This document shows positions 16,615-24,934 of a DNA stretch of 64,000 bases, piece after piece (positions within the stretch are counted from its first letter, which is position 1; the number at the start of each line of letters is the position of its first letter). The position numbers and the translations under genes were made by a program. Source of the DNA: AC-49 sp963817035 (GTDB lineage Bacteria > Actinomycetota > Thermoleophilia > Solirubrobacterales > Solirubrobacteraceae); assembly GCA_963817035.1 (NCBI GenBank), contig CAWFMM010000004.1, positions 992,001-1,056,000 on the forward strand, in the 5' to 3' direction. The notes beneath the pieces are model-generated. The model saw nothing but the letters and a program-made list of their open reading frames with translations, did no database searches and was not told where the DNA came from.

Positions 16615-17903
16615 CCGCGCCGCCGCCGCCACCGGCCGTGGGCGTCGAATCGCTCCCGCTGCCGGCGCCGAGCGAACTGGCGAAACTGCGTGCACGACCG
16701 GGACTGAGGGGCGTTCTGCCGTTGCTCGGCCCGGCGTTCGTCGCCTGCATCGCCTACGTCGACCCCGGGAACTTCGCCACCAACATCGCCGGCGGCGCGA
16801 AGTACGGATACCTCCTGCTGTGGGTCGTTCTTGCCGCCAACCTGATGGCGATGCTGATCCAGTACCTGTCGGCCAAGCTCGGCGTGGCGACCGGGCGCAA
16901 CCTGCCAGAGATGTGCCGTCAGGAGTTCGGAAGCCGGTCGTCCTGGGGTCTGTGGATTCAGGCCGAGCTGATTGCGATGGCCACCGACCTGGCGGAGTTC
17001 GTCGGCGCCGCGATCGCGCTGAACCTGCTGTTCGGGATGCCGCTGATCATTGCCGGCCTGGTCACCGCCGTCGCCGCGTTCGCGATCCTCGCGCTGCAGA
17101 ACGCCGGCCATCGTCGCTTCGAGAGCGCGATCATCGCTCTGCTCGGGATCATCCTCGCCGGCTTCCTCTACAACACCCTGAAGATCGGCTTCAACGCCGG
17201 CGACGCGGCGAAGGGCTTCATCCCGCACTTCGACGGCACCGGCTCGCTGGTCCTGGCGACCGGGATCCTCGGCGCGACGGTCATGCCCCACGTGATCTAC
17301 CTGCACTCGGCGCTGATGCAGAAGCGCGTCGAGACGGTCGGCGAGGTCGAGAAGCGCGAGGTGATGCGGTTCGTGAAGATCGATGTCGTCATCGCCATGG
17401 CGCTCGCCGGCCTGGTCAACATGGCGATGCTGATCACCGCGGCCTCGCTGTTTCACGGCATCCCGGGCATCAGCATCGACGACATCGAGTCGGCGCATTC
17501 CGGCTTCGTCAAGTACGCCGGCGCCGGAGCCGGGCTCGCCTTCGCGCTCGCGCTGCTCGCCTCGGGCTTTGCCAGCTCGTCGGTCGGCACATACGCCGGC
17601 CAGGTCGTCATGCAGGGGTTCATCCGTCGCTCGATCCCGCTGATGCTGCGCCGTGCGGTGACGATGGCCCCGGCGCTGCTCGTCCTGGCGATCGGCACCA
17701 ACCCGGCGCAGGCGCTGGTGCTGAGCCAGGTCGTGCTGAGCTTCGGGATCCCGTTCGCGCTGGTGCCGCTGGTGATGCTCACCCGGCGTCGCGACCTCAT
17801 GGGCGAGCAGGTGAACCGACAGGTCACGACGGTCGCCGCCTCGCTCGTCGCAGCGATGATCATCTGCCTGAACGTGGTGCTGCTGGTCCAGACGCTGGGG
17901 TAG
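16611..17903 (+). CDS. mntH: NRAMP-family divalent metal transporter MntH
   Basis: A 430-residue proton-coupled Mn2+/Fe2+ importer with about eleven membrane helices. The first helix holds the metal-binding DPGN motif (AYVDPGNFATNIAG, about residues 47-60), and the sixth-helix signature is ATVMPHVIYLHSAL (MPH motif, about 222-235). The N-terminus is a Pro-rich cytoplasmic tail. The GTG start overlaps the mntR stop in a GTGA arrangement, showing co-expression with the repressor. Substrate preference for manganese is typical of bacterial members with this partner, not proven by the sequence. Confidence 0.95.
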   Translation: MTAPPPPPAVGVESLPLPAPSELAKLRARPGLRGVLPLLGPAFVACIAYVDPGNFATNIAGGAKYGYLLLWVVLAANLMAMLIQYLSAKLGVATGRNLPEMCRQEFGSRSSWGLWIQAELIAMATDLAEFVGAAIALNLLFGMPLIIAGLVTAVAAFAILALQNAGHRRFESAIIALLGIILAGFLYNTLKIGFNAGDAAKGFIPHFDGTGSLVLATGILGATVMPHVIYLHSALMQKRVETVGEVEKREVMRFVKIDVVIAMALAGLVNMAMLITAASLFHGIPGISIDDIESAHSGFVKYAGAGAGLAFALALLASGFASSSVGTYAGQVVMQGFIRRSIPLMLRRAVTMAPALLVLAIGTNPAQALVLSQVVLSFGIPFALVPLVMLTRRRDLMGEQVNRQVTTVAASLVAAMIICLNVVLLVQTLG

Positions 17904-17914
17904 CCTCCCAGTCG

Positions 17915-18277
17915 ATGGCTCTCGCCGACACCTTCACCGCGATCGTCGATTCGCTGCCCGACGATTGGACCGACCTCGAGCTCGATCTGCGGATCTTCGA
18001 CGAGACGCGGTACATCGAGGCGACGACGCTACTCGTCACGATCAACCCGCAGGCCTACAGCAAGCGCGATTGGCACTGGCGGCTGCTCGTCGCCCACCGC
18101 TTCGGTCACGCCGCCGCGGCGCCCGCGGTTCACGGGGCGCTGACGCTGTTTGACAACGCCGGCCTCGACGGTGAGCTGGTGCTGCGTGACGCGCGCGCCG
18201 GGCGCGCCGAAGTCAGCCACGGCTGGGGCCGGCCCGAGTCGGTGCGCCAGGAGCAGCGGCGCATCAACGCGCAGTAG
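17915..18277 (+). CDS. conserved hypothetical protein
   Basis: A 120-residue soluble protein beginning MALADTFTAIVDSLPDDWTD. It mixes alternating acidic helices and strands, ends in a basic QEQRRINAQ tail, and shows no signal peptide, membrane segment or catalytic motif I can identify. ATG 17915 lies 11 bp after the mntH stop. Its stop shares one base with the start of the next gene (TAGTG). It is therefore probably the third gene of the mntR-mntH transcript or of a separate pair with its downstream neighbour. Function unknown. Confidence 0.72.
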   Translation: MALADTFTAIVDSLPDDWTDLELDLRIFDETRYIEATTLLVTINPQAYSKRDWHWRLLVAHRFGHAAAAPAVHGALTLFDNAGLDGELVLRDARAGRAEVSHGWGRPESVRQEQRRINAQ

Positions 18278-18582
18278 TGGCCGGCGTCTGCGTCCTCGTT
18301 CCCGACCTGATGCTCGGGTCGCGCGTGACGGAGCTGCTGCGCACGGCCGGTCACGACCTGGTCTCGCGCGACGAGGCTGAGGTGCTTGTCGTCGATGTGA
18401 TGGAGGTCGAGCCCGAGGGGGTGCCGCAGCCCGGCGTGCGCTGCCTGGGCATCTACGCCCACACCCAGCCCGACGTCCGCGACCGTGCGCTCGCCGCCGG
18501 CTTCGATCTCGTGATCCCGCGCTCGCGGATGGTCCGCGAGGGCGCCGAGCTCGTCGATCAGCTCGCGGCGCGCGCGAACTGA
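18277..18582 (+). CDS. hypothetical protein, receiver-like alpha/beta fold
   Basis: A 101-residue protein with an alternating strand/helix layout (VCVLVPDLMLGSRVTELLRTAG, then EVLVVDVMEV, then CLGIYAHTQPD, then FDLVIPRSRM) that resembles a two-component receiver domain. The conserved phospho-acceptor surroundings are only partly kept (LVVDVMEV), so phosphorylation is doubtful. GTG 18277 overlaps the upstream stop by one base. The 3' end overlaps the convergent solute-binding-protein gene by 25 bp. Family assignment is tentative. Confidence 0.68.
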   Translation: MAGVCVLVPDLMLGSRVTELLRTAGHDLVSRDEAEVLVVDVMEVEPEGVPQPGVRCLGIYAHTQPDVRDRALAAGFDLVIPRSRMVREGAELVDQLAARAN

Positions 18583-19532
18583 TTGTCGAACATCGCCCGC
18601 GTGTTGGGCGTCTGCTTGACGATCCCGAAGCGCGACTCCCAGCGCGCCCACGGACGCAGACGCGCGGGATCGACGTCGCCGAAGCTCGGCGCGGCGCCGG
18701 TGAACGCCGGCTCCAGCGCCTTGACCTGCGCGGCGACCTGCGCGCGAACGAGGCCGGGCACGCCATTCACCAGCGCATCAACGGCAGCGGCGGGGTCGGC
18801 CTCGGTATCGCGGTAGCCGTGGGCCAGTGCGCGGACGGCGGCGGCCAGGACCTCCGGATGCGCGCGCAGCTCGCTGCGCGCGGTGGTCAGCACAAGCTCC
18901 GGGTAGGCGGGGGCGCCGAAGTCGTCGACCTTGAAGACATGGGTCCCTGGGCGGTGCGCGGTCAGGTCCAGTCCCTCGTCGTTCCAGAACGCCGTCGCGC
19001 CGTCGACCTTGCCGGCCAGCATGTCGGCGACCGCGTTGAAGCCGATCGTGATCGGGTGGACCTTCGCCGGATCGCCGCCGTCGCCGGCGACGATCGAGCG
19101 CAGCACCGCGCCGTCAGACGGCAAGCCGGTCACTCCGACCCGCTTGCCCTCGAGCTGGCGGGGCGAGCCGATCGATGGCTGGGCGACGACCGCGGCGAGC
19201 GGCTTCTGGACGATCGCCATCACGCCGACGAGGTCCCGGCCCTTTTCGCGCGCGATCGCCAGGTCGTGAATGTCGAGGATCGCCATCTGCGCGCGCCCGG
19301 AGAGCAGCAGCTTCGCCGCGTCGGTCGACGACCCGGGCGCCTGGATGCGGAGCTTCACGCCCTCCTTCTCGGGATAGCCACGGGCCTCGGCCAGGTAGAT
19401 GCCCGAGTGCACCGCGTTGGGGATGAAGTCGAGGACGAGGGTCGCCGACGGCGTCGGGTGCGAGCTCGATCCGCAGCCCGCGAGGGTCACGAGCACGATC
19501 AGCAGCGGGCTTTTCCTGCTTTTCCTGAACAT
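18558..19532 (-). CDS. ABC transporter substrate-binding lipoprotein, ThiY/NMT1-like
   Basis: A 324-residue periplasm-facing solute-binding lipoprotein. A lipoprotein signal peptide ends in the lipobox TLAGCGSS (lipidated Cys near residue 20). The body matches the NMT1/THI5-like family: LDFIPNAVHSGIYLAEARGY at about residues 34-53, VGVTGLPSDGAVLRSI, and ATAFWNDEG. Members bind thiamine pyrimidine precursors (ThiY), riboflavin or alkanesulfonates; the LDFIPNAVH.GIY wording favours the pyrimidine branch. No permease or ATPase gene is adjacent, so its transporter must be encoded elsewhere. ATG 19532 diverges from fbiC, with 53 bp between. Confidence 0.85.
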   Translation of the reverse strand: MFRKSRKSPLLIVLVTLAGCGSSSHPTPSATLVLDFIPNAVHSGIYLAEARGYPEKEGVKLRIQAPGSSTDAAKLLLSGRAQMAILDIHDLAIAREKGRDLVGVMAIVQKPLAAVVAQPSIGSPRQLEGKRVGVTGLPSDGAVLRSIVAGDGGDPAKVHPITIGFNAVADMLAGKVDGATAFWNDEGLDLTAHRPGTHVFKVDDFGAPAYPELVLTTARSELRAHPEVLAAAVRALAHGYRDTEADPAAAVDALVNGVPGLVRAQVAAQVKALEPAFTGAAPSFGDVDPARLRPWARWESRFGIVKQTPNTRAMFDNQFARAAS

Positions 19533-19585
19533 GGCGCGCGCAGCATAGATGGGAGCCGAGCATCGCGGCTGGATACGCTGCGCGG

Positions 19586-21805
19586 GTGCGCCGCCGTGTG
19601 ACCTTCTCGCGCAATCTGACGTTGTCGCTGTCGCGTACCTGTGTGTCGCATTGCAGGTACTGCGCTTTCGCGACGCATCAGCCGCATCTGCAGACGCCGG
19701 ATGAGGTCATCGCGCTGCTTGACGGCGCGGCCCGGAAGCGGGTCAAGGAGTTGTTGGTGTTGACCGGCGATGAGCCGGGTCATCACGCCGGGGTCCGCGC
19801 CCGGCTGGCCGAGTTTGGGTTCGACGACTTCGTCGCCTACGTGATCTGGGCCTGCGAGCGCGCGTTGGAGCGTGGCGTGCTTCCGCACACGAATCTCGGG
19901 GCGTTGTCGAAGGCCGACCTCGCCCGGTTGCGGGAGGTAACGGCGTCGCAGGGCCTGATGCTCGAGTCGACGCGCGCGGATCTCGTCGCCCATCAGGCGT
20001 CGCCGACGAAGGATCCGGCGCTGCGCTTGGCGACGATCGAGGCGGCGGGGGAGCTTCGGATCCCGTTCACGTCGGGGATCTTGGTCGGGATCGGCGAGAC
20101 GCCGGCGGATCGCATTGCGGCGCTTGAGGCGTTGGCCGAGGTCCATGGGCGCCATGGCCATATTCAGGAGCTGATCCTGCAGAACTTCGTTCCGCATCGT
20201 CGCTACTACGGTGAGGAGCCGGCCGAGATCGCGACCGAGGTCGCCGAGGGGTATTGGCGCACGGGGCTACATGACGGGCCGGTGCTCGACGCGCCGGCGT
20301 GGGCGTCTGCGGTGACGATCGATGACATGGTCGTGTTGATCGAGGCGACCCGGGAGCTGTTGCCGGGGGTGGGGATTCAGGTCCCGCCGAACCTCGCCGA
20401 CTGGTGGCCCGAGTTGGTCGCCGCGGGCGCGACGGACCTCGGTGGCCTGTCGGCGAATGGTGATCACATCTCGCCTGAGCATCCGTTCCCGTCGCCCCAT
20501 CAGGTGCGCAAGCGCCTCGCCGTCGATGGGGTCGCGCTGACCGAACGGCTGTGTGTCTACGGCTCCTACATCGACGCCGATTGGGTCGCCCAGGGCGTGC
20601 TGGACGCGATCAAGACGAATTATTGGTCGTTCATCCCGCATCGCGGCTCCGGCCGTACGGATCGGGTGGGCGGGGACAACATCATTCGCCGTGATCTCGT
20701 CCCGGCAGCCATCGCCAAGGGCCGCGACGGGGTGTGGTTGTCGCCCGACGAGCTGACCGCGCTGTTTGCCGAGACACGGCCTGAGGCGATCGAGGATCTG
20801 CGCCAGGCCGCCGACGAGTTGCGCGCCGAGCTGGCGGGGGACACCGTCACGTTTGTCGTCAATCGCAACATCAACGTCTCCAACGTCTGCACCGTCGGCT
20901 GCGCGTTCTGCGGCTTCGGGCAGGGCAAGCGCTCCCCTGACGCCTACCAGCACGACGAGGCCGATCTGCGCGCCCGGGTTGATGAGGCGGTCGAGTACGG
21001 CGCGACGGAGATCTGCATGCAGTCGGGGATCCATCCCGACTGGCAGCTCGAGGACTACCTGCGCTGGCTTCAGATCGTCAAGGACCAGGCACCAAAGCTT
21101 CATCTGCACGCGTACTCGCCGATGGAGATCGCCCACCTCCAAGACGTCAGCGGGCTGGGGCTCCCCGAGCTCTTCGCCCGCCTGCGAGCGGCCGGGCTGG
21201 ACTCCACGCCGGGCACCGCCGCCGAGGTTCTCCACGACGGAGTCCGCGAACGCATATCGCCGAACAAGCTGCCCGCCGCACGCTGGGTCGAGGTGATCGA
21301 AGCCAGCCATGCCGCCGGGCTGCGCTCCACGAGCACCGTCATGTTCGGCCACATCGAGGAGCCATGGGAGCTCGCCGAGCACATGCGCGTCATCCGCGAA
21401 CTGCAGGAACGCACCGGCGGCATCACCGAATTCGTCCCGCTGTCGTTCATACCGTTCATGACCCTTCTGGGCCGCACCCACGGCATCGAAGAGATCAGCC
21501 GCGAAGAGAACCTCAAGCACACCGCCGTCTTCCGCCTGGCCCTCGGACGCTCCATCCAAAACGTCCAGGCGTCATGGGTCAAGATGGGCCTCGACGCCGC
21601 CACCGAATCGCTGCGCTGGGGCGTCAACGACCTCGGCGGCACCCTCATGGAAGAGTCCATCAGTCGCATGGCCGGCAGCTACCACGGGGTCCGCCTCGAC
21701 CCGCCACAACTCATCCAAGCCGCCCACAACGCCGGCCGCCCCGCCGCCGAACGCACGACGCTCTACGAAATCCGCAAGCGTCACGACCTTCCGGTCGCCG
21801 TCTGA
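19586..21805 (+). CDS. fbiC: FbiC: fused CofG-CofH, 7,8-didemethyl-8-hydroxy-5-deazariboflavin synthase
   Basis: A 739-residue fusion of two radical SAM enzymes that together make Fo, the chromophore of coenzyme F420, from tyrosine and the riboflavin precursor 5-amino-6-ribitylaminouracil. The CofG half has its cluster motif CVSHCRYC at about residues 19-26 and QNFVPHRRYY further on. The CofH half has CTVGCAFCGFGQGK near residue 434 and SGIHPDWQLEDYL. It is shorter than mycobacterial FbiC (about 850) mainly at the N-terminus. ATG 19586 is close to the first cluster. The downstream steps are encoded at 22639-25617 on the other strand. Confidence 0.95.
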   Translation: MRRRVTFSRNLTLSLSRTCVSHCRYCAFATHQPHLQTPDEVIALLDGAARKRVKELLVLTGDEPGHHAGVRARLAEFGFDDFVAYVIWACERALERGVLPHTNLGALSKADLARLREVTASQGLMLESTRADLVAHQASPTKDPALRLATIEAAGELRIPFTSGILVGIGETPADRIAALEALAEVHGRHGHIQELILQNFVPHRRYYGEEPAEIATEVAEGYWRTGLHDGPVLDAPAWASAVTIDDMVVLIEATRELLPGVGIQVPPNLADWWPELVAAGATDLGGLSANGDHISPEHPFPSPHQVRKRLAVDGVALTERLCVYGSYIDADWVAQGVLDAIKTNYWSFIPHRGSGRTDRVGGDNIIRRDLVPAAIAKGRDGVWLSPDELTALFAETRPEAIEDLRQAADELRAELAGDTVTFVVNRNINVSNVCTVGCAFCGFGQGKRSPDAYQHDEADLRARVDEAVEYGATEICMQSGIHPDWQLEDYLRWLQIVKDQAPKLHLHAYSPMEIAHLQDVSGLGLPELFARLRAAGLDSTPGTAAEVLHDGVRERISPNKLPAARWVEVIEASHAAGLRSTSTVMFGHIEEPWELAEHMRVIRELQERTGGITEFVPLSFIPFMTLLGRTHGIEEISREENLKHTAVFRLALGRSIQNVQASWVKMGLDAATESLRWGVNDLGGTLMEESISRMAGSYHGVRLDPPQLIQAAHNAGRPAAERTTLYEIRKRHDLPVAV

Positions 21806-21823
21806 CCCGCTACAACTCAGTGC

Positions 21824-22288
21824 ATGTCGTCTGAGCCGATCACTTCGCAGGGCCTCGAAGCGCTGAAGGCCGAGCTGGCCCTGCTGGAGGGCAAGGAGCG
21901 CCAGACGATCGCCGCGCGGATCCTCGCCGCTCGCGATCTCGGCGACCTCAAGGAGAACGCCGACTACCACATCGCCAAGGAGGATCAGGCGATGCTCGAG
22001 ACGAAGATCCTGCGTCTCAACCAGCGTCTGCGCGCCGCCCAGGTGACGGAGGCCGACGAGTCGGCCGCGGTCGTCGGCTTCGGCGCCACCGTGACGATCG
22101 CCGACGAGGAGACGGGGCGTGAGCAGACGTGGACGCTGGTCGGTTCGACCGAGGCGGACACGAGCGCCGGCAAGCTGAGCGCCGAGTCGCCGATGGCTCG
22201 CGCGCTGATGGGCGCCGCTCCCGGCGACGTCGTCGAGGTCCAGGCCCCGCGGGGAGCGCGCCGGATGCGTATCGTGTCGCTCGGGTAG
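21824..22288 (+). CDS. greA: transcription elongation factor GreA
   Basis: A 154-residue GreA protein that enters the RNA polymerase secondary channel and stimulates cleavage of backtracked transcripts. The N-terminal coiled coil holds the catalytic acidic tip as ARDLGDLKENADYHIAKEDQ (about residues 35-54), where D and E residues coordinate the active-site Mg2+. The C-terminal FKBP-like domain follows (FGATVTIADEETG, then AKLSAESPMARALMGAAPGD in near form). ATG 21824 lies 18 bp after the fbiC stop; co-transcription is likely but a functional link to F420 is not implied. Confidence 0.94.
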   Translation: MSSEPITSQGLEALKAELALLEGKERQTIAARILAARDLGDLKENADYHIAKEDQAMLETKILRLNQRLRAAQVTEADESAAVVGFGATVTIADEETGREQTWTLVGSTEADTSAGKLSAESPMARALMGAAPGDVVEVQAPRGARRMRIVSLG

Positions 22289-22298
22289 GCCAAGGACT

Positions 22299-22646
22299 GT
22301 GTCCAGCGAACGCGCCGTGATGCTGCCGGCGCTCTCCAGTGCTCCACGGGCCGCCCGCCTGGCGATGTCCGAGGTTCCCGGCGTCAAGGGCGAGATGGCC
22401 TACAAGGCGTTGCTGCTCGTCTCGGAGATCGTGACCGCGTGTGTCGAGCACGCCGTCGACCCGGCCAACGATGCGATTCGCATGGTCGCCGACATCGACG
22501 ACGAGCGCCTGCACGTCGAGATAACCGGCCCGCAACCGGGGGCGCTCAACGTCCACGGCCAGCACATCGTCGAACGCATCGCCGACGCGTGGGGCGTCGA
22601 TCCCAGCGCCTCGGCGACCGTCTGGTTCGACGTCCTCGTCAAGTAA
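22299..22646 (+). CDS. anti-sigma-factor-like ATPase domain protein
   Basis: A 115-residue protein resembling the RsbW/SpoIIAB-type HATPase fold that binds sigma factors or anti-sigma antagonists. The pattern KALLLVSEIVTACVEHA (about residues 36-52) corresponds to the helix with the N-box, but the normal Asn is replaced, and the G-box region is weak (GALNVHGQHIVERIADAWGV), so ATP binding may be lost or altered. GTG 22299 is the only suitable start, 10 bp after greA. The 3' end overlaps convergent cofE by 8 bp. The assignment rests on overall pattern only. Confidence 0.66.
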   Translation: MSSERAVMLPALSSAPRAARLAMSEVPGVKGEMAYKALLLVSEIVTACVEHAVDPANDAIRMVADIDDERLHVEITGPQPGALNVHGQHIVERIADAWGVDPSASATVWFDVLVK

Positions 22647-23373
22647 AGAGGTCTTCGGCGCGCGGGCGCAGGAGCGCCGCGACGCCCGGCCCGTCCGCGG
22701 CGCCGACGAACTGCTGCAGGCCTGAGACGACGACTGCCGGCGTCCCGCCGTCTTTGCCCGCGCGGGCGAGGTCGGCCGCGGCAGCGGCCTGATCGGCGAC
22801 CGCGATCCAGGTCGCCGCGAGCTTGCGCCCGGCCCGGTCCTGGCGCCCGCGCCAGTCGTCGAGCGCCTGAAGGCCGGCGATGCCGATCGCGATGTCGACC
22901 TGCCCGTGGCGCCACGCGCGGCCGAACGAGTCGGCGATCACGACCGCGGGACGGCCGGGCAGCGCGGCGCGCAGCGTGCGCGCCGAGGCGTCGGGATCGG
23001 CGGGCAGCAGGACGACGTGCCCGTCGGGCGCATTGGACGCGTCGACCCCGGCGTTGGCGCAGACGAAGCCGTGGTGGGTGCGGCAGATCAGCACGCCAGG
23101 GGCCGCGCGCACGATCTCGGCCGTCTCGTCGAGCACGGCCTGAACCTGGCGCGCATCGGGCAGCGCCAGCTCGATCGCGAGCTCGAGCGCGCGCTGCGAC
23201 GGCTCGATCTCGTTCAGCCTCCGAACCCGGCCTTCGGCCTTGGAGACGACCTTGTGCGAGAGCACGAGCACGTCGCCGGCGCCGAGCTCGGGCGCGGCGG
23301 CGCTCAGCAGTGCGGCGAGATCGTCACCCGGCGCGATCTCGGGCAGGCCGGAGAGAGCCGTGGCACTGATCAC
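22639..23373 (-). CDS. cofE: coenzyme F420-0:L-glutamate ligase CofE
   Basis: A 244-residue GTP-dependent ligase adding gamma-linked glutamates to F420-0. Family motifs are LSHKVVSKAEGRVRRLNEIE (about residues 38-57), ICRTHHGFVCANAGVDASN (about 95-113, with the metal-binding NAG.D), and VVIADSFGRAWRHGQVDIAIG. It corresponds to the N-terminal domain of mycobacterial FbiB and lacks the C-terminal nitroreductase-like domain. The GTG at 23373 overlaps the cofC stop (GTGA), making it last in the npdG-cofD-cofC-cofE operon. Confidence 0.93.
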   Translation of the reverse strand: MISATALSGLPEIAPGDDLAALLSAAAPELGAGDVLVLSHKVVSKAEGRVRRLNEIEPSQRALELAIELALPDARQVQAVLDETAEIVRAAPGVLICRTHHGFVCANAGVDASNAPDGHVVLLPADPDASARTLRAALPGRPAVVIADSFGRAWRHGQVDIAIGIAGLQALDDWRGRQDRAGRKLAATWIAVADQAAAAADLARAGKDGGTPAVVVSGLQQFVGAADGPGVAALLRPRAEDLFT

Positions 23374-24023
23374 GTCTGCAGGCGGGTGAGCATGCCGCGC
23401 GTATGACCCGCGCCACCGGTGTGGTCGGCGAGCGACGCCTTGAGCACATCGAGGTCCTCGACCGTGTCGACGTCGATGGCCAGCGACGAGACCTCGACGA
23501 CCTCGACGGCAATCCCTGCGGCCTCGGCGATCGAGACGTGGCGGTCGCGGCTTCCCGGCCCGAAGGCGGGAACGATCGCGTCGGGCGGCGTCAGCAGCAG
23601 CGCGTTGGTGCCCTCGCCATGGCGGTCAGGGACGACCATCACGCTCGAGCCATTGGCGGCCCGTAGCACGAGCTCGTCGATCTCGTCGGGAGCGAGCATC
23701 GGGCAGTCGCCGGGCACGAGCAGAACGCTGCGCGCGCCGCGGCTCATCGCCTCGCGAATTCCGAGCATCGCCGCTTCGCTGTGCGAGCTCTCCTCGGGCT
23801 CGGCGAGGACCTCGGCGTCCCAGGCCAGGGCCAGGCGCTCGGCCGAGCGGTCCTGGGTGACGACGAGCACGGCGTCGATCTCCTGTGCGCGGCGCAGCGC
23901 CATCAGGACGTCGGTGACCATCGATTCGACGAGCGCCCGGCGCGAGACGCGGAAGCCCTCGTCGGTCAGTCGCGACTTGGCGAGATCGAAGTTCTTGATC
24001 GGCAGGACGGCGATCGCGCTCAC
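23370..24023 (-). CDS. cofC: 2-phospho-L-lactate / phosphoenolpyruvate guanylyltransferase CofC (FbiD)
   Basis: A 217-residue nucleotidyltransferase that activates 2-phospholactate or phosphoenolpyruvate with GTP to supply the side chain of F420. The N-terminus AVLPIKNFDLAKSRL matches the family's guanine-binding loop; metal-binding motifs are VLLVPGDCPMLAPDEIDEL (about residues 98-116) and the GTNALLL segment. In actinobacteria the homologue FbiD uses phosphoenolpyruvate, which is expected here but not provable from sequence. It overlaps cofD upstream and cofE downstream by 4 bp each. Confidence 0.93.
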   Translation of the reverse strand: MSAIAVLPIKNFDLAKSRLTDEGFRVSRRALVESMVTDVLMALRRAQEIDAVLVVTQDRSAERLALAWDAEVLAEPEESSHSEAAMLGIREAMSRGARSVLLVPGDCPMLAPDEIDELVLRAANGSSVMVVPDRHGEGTNALLLTPPDAIVPAFGPGSRDRHVSIAEAAGIAVEVVEVSSLAIDVDTVEDLDVLKASLADHTGGAGHTRGMLTRLQT

Positions 24024-24934
24024 GACGTCAGCCCCACTGCGAAGTCGAGCGTTCGGGTCGCGACGCGCGCGCGTGCGGCCTGGTCGGCCATCATCGTGTC
24101 GATCCTCAAGCAGGGCATGGACTGGGCATCCTCGTCGTCGCAGACCATCCCGTCCAGTACATCACCGTAGAAGGCGGCGACGCCGGCCGCACTGCACGGC
24201 AATCCGGCCCACTCCATGAACGCCGCGGTCGGGCCCTTGATGACCGCGCCGGCGACGATCGGGGAGACGGCGATCACCGGGGCGGCGCTCGCACGCAGCG
24301 CGTCGCGCAGGCCGGGGACCTCGAGGATCGGGTTGATCGAGATCACCGGGTTCGACGGGCCGATGACGATTGCCCGTGCCTCGGCGATCGCGCCCAGCAC
24401 CTCGGGCGTCGCAGTGGCCGCCTCGACGCCGCGCAGCTCGACGCCGTCGACCGGGCCACGCGCGCCGTCGCGGACCATGAACTGCTGAAACGGCGTCCAC
24501 TCGCCGGCGACCAGGACGTGGGTGCGCACGGGCGCGTCGGACATCGGCAGCACGCGTGCGCCGACGCCGAGCGCCGTGGTCAGCTCGGCCAGCGCCGCGG
24601 TCAGCGTCGCGCCCTGCGCCAGCAGCTGCGCGCGGCGCACGCCGATCGCCAGATCGCGGTCGCCGAGGTGAAACCAGACCTCGACGCCGAGCTCGCGCAG
24701 CCCGTCCATGACCGCGAATGTGTCGCCGTGAAGGCCCCAGCCGCGCTCGTCGATGCGATCGGCGAGCCAGAACGTGACGAGATCAGGGTCCGGCGCGACG
24801 TAGGCGCCGTAGATCTCGACGTCGTCGCCGGTGTTGGCGATGACGACGAGATCGTCGCCGGCCGCGTCGACCATGCCGCGCGCGAGCTTGGCGCCGCCCG
24901 TGCCGCCGGCCAGCACGACGACCGGCGCCGCCAT
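24020..24934 (-). CDS. cofD: 2-phospho-L-lactate transferase CofD (FbiA)
   Basis: A 304-residue enzyme that transfers the phospholactyl or phosphoenolpyruvyl group onto Fo, giving F420-0 or dehydro-F420-0. It begins VVVLAGGTGGAKLARGM (about residues 5-21, substrate-binding loop), followed by IANTGDDVEIYG with metal-binding Asp, and IGPSNPVISINPILEVPGL (about 192-210). Gene order matches cofD-cofC units of other actinobacteria. ATG 24934 shares one base with the npdG stop, and its stop overlaps cofC by 4 bp. Confidence 0.95.
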   Translation of the reverse strand: MAAPVVVLAGGTGGAKLARGMVDAAGDDLVVIANTGDDVEIYGAYVAPDPDLVTFWLADRIDERGWGLHGDTFAVMDGLRELGVEVWFHLGDRDLAIGVRRAQLLAQGATLTAALAELTTALGVGARVLPMSDAPVRTHVLVAGEWTPFQQFMVRDGARGPVDGVELRGVEAATATPEVLGAIAEARAIVIGPSNPVISINPILEVPGLRDALRASAAPVIAVSPIVAGAVIKGPTAAFMEWAGLPCSAAGVAAFYGDVLDGMVCDDEDAQSMPCLRIDTMMADQAARARVATRTLDFAVGLTS

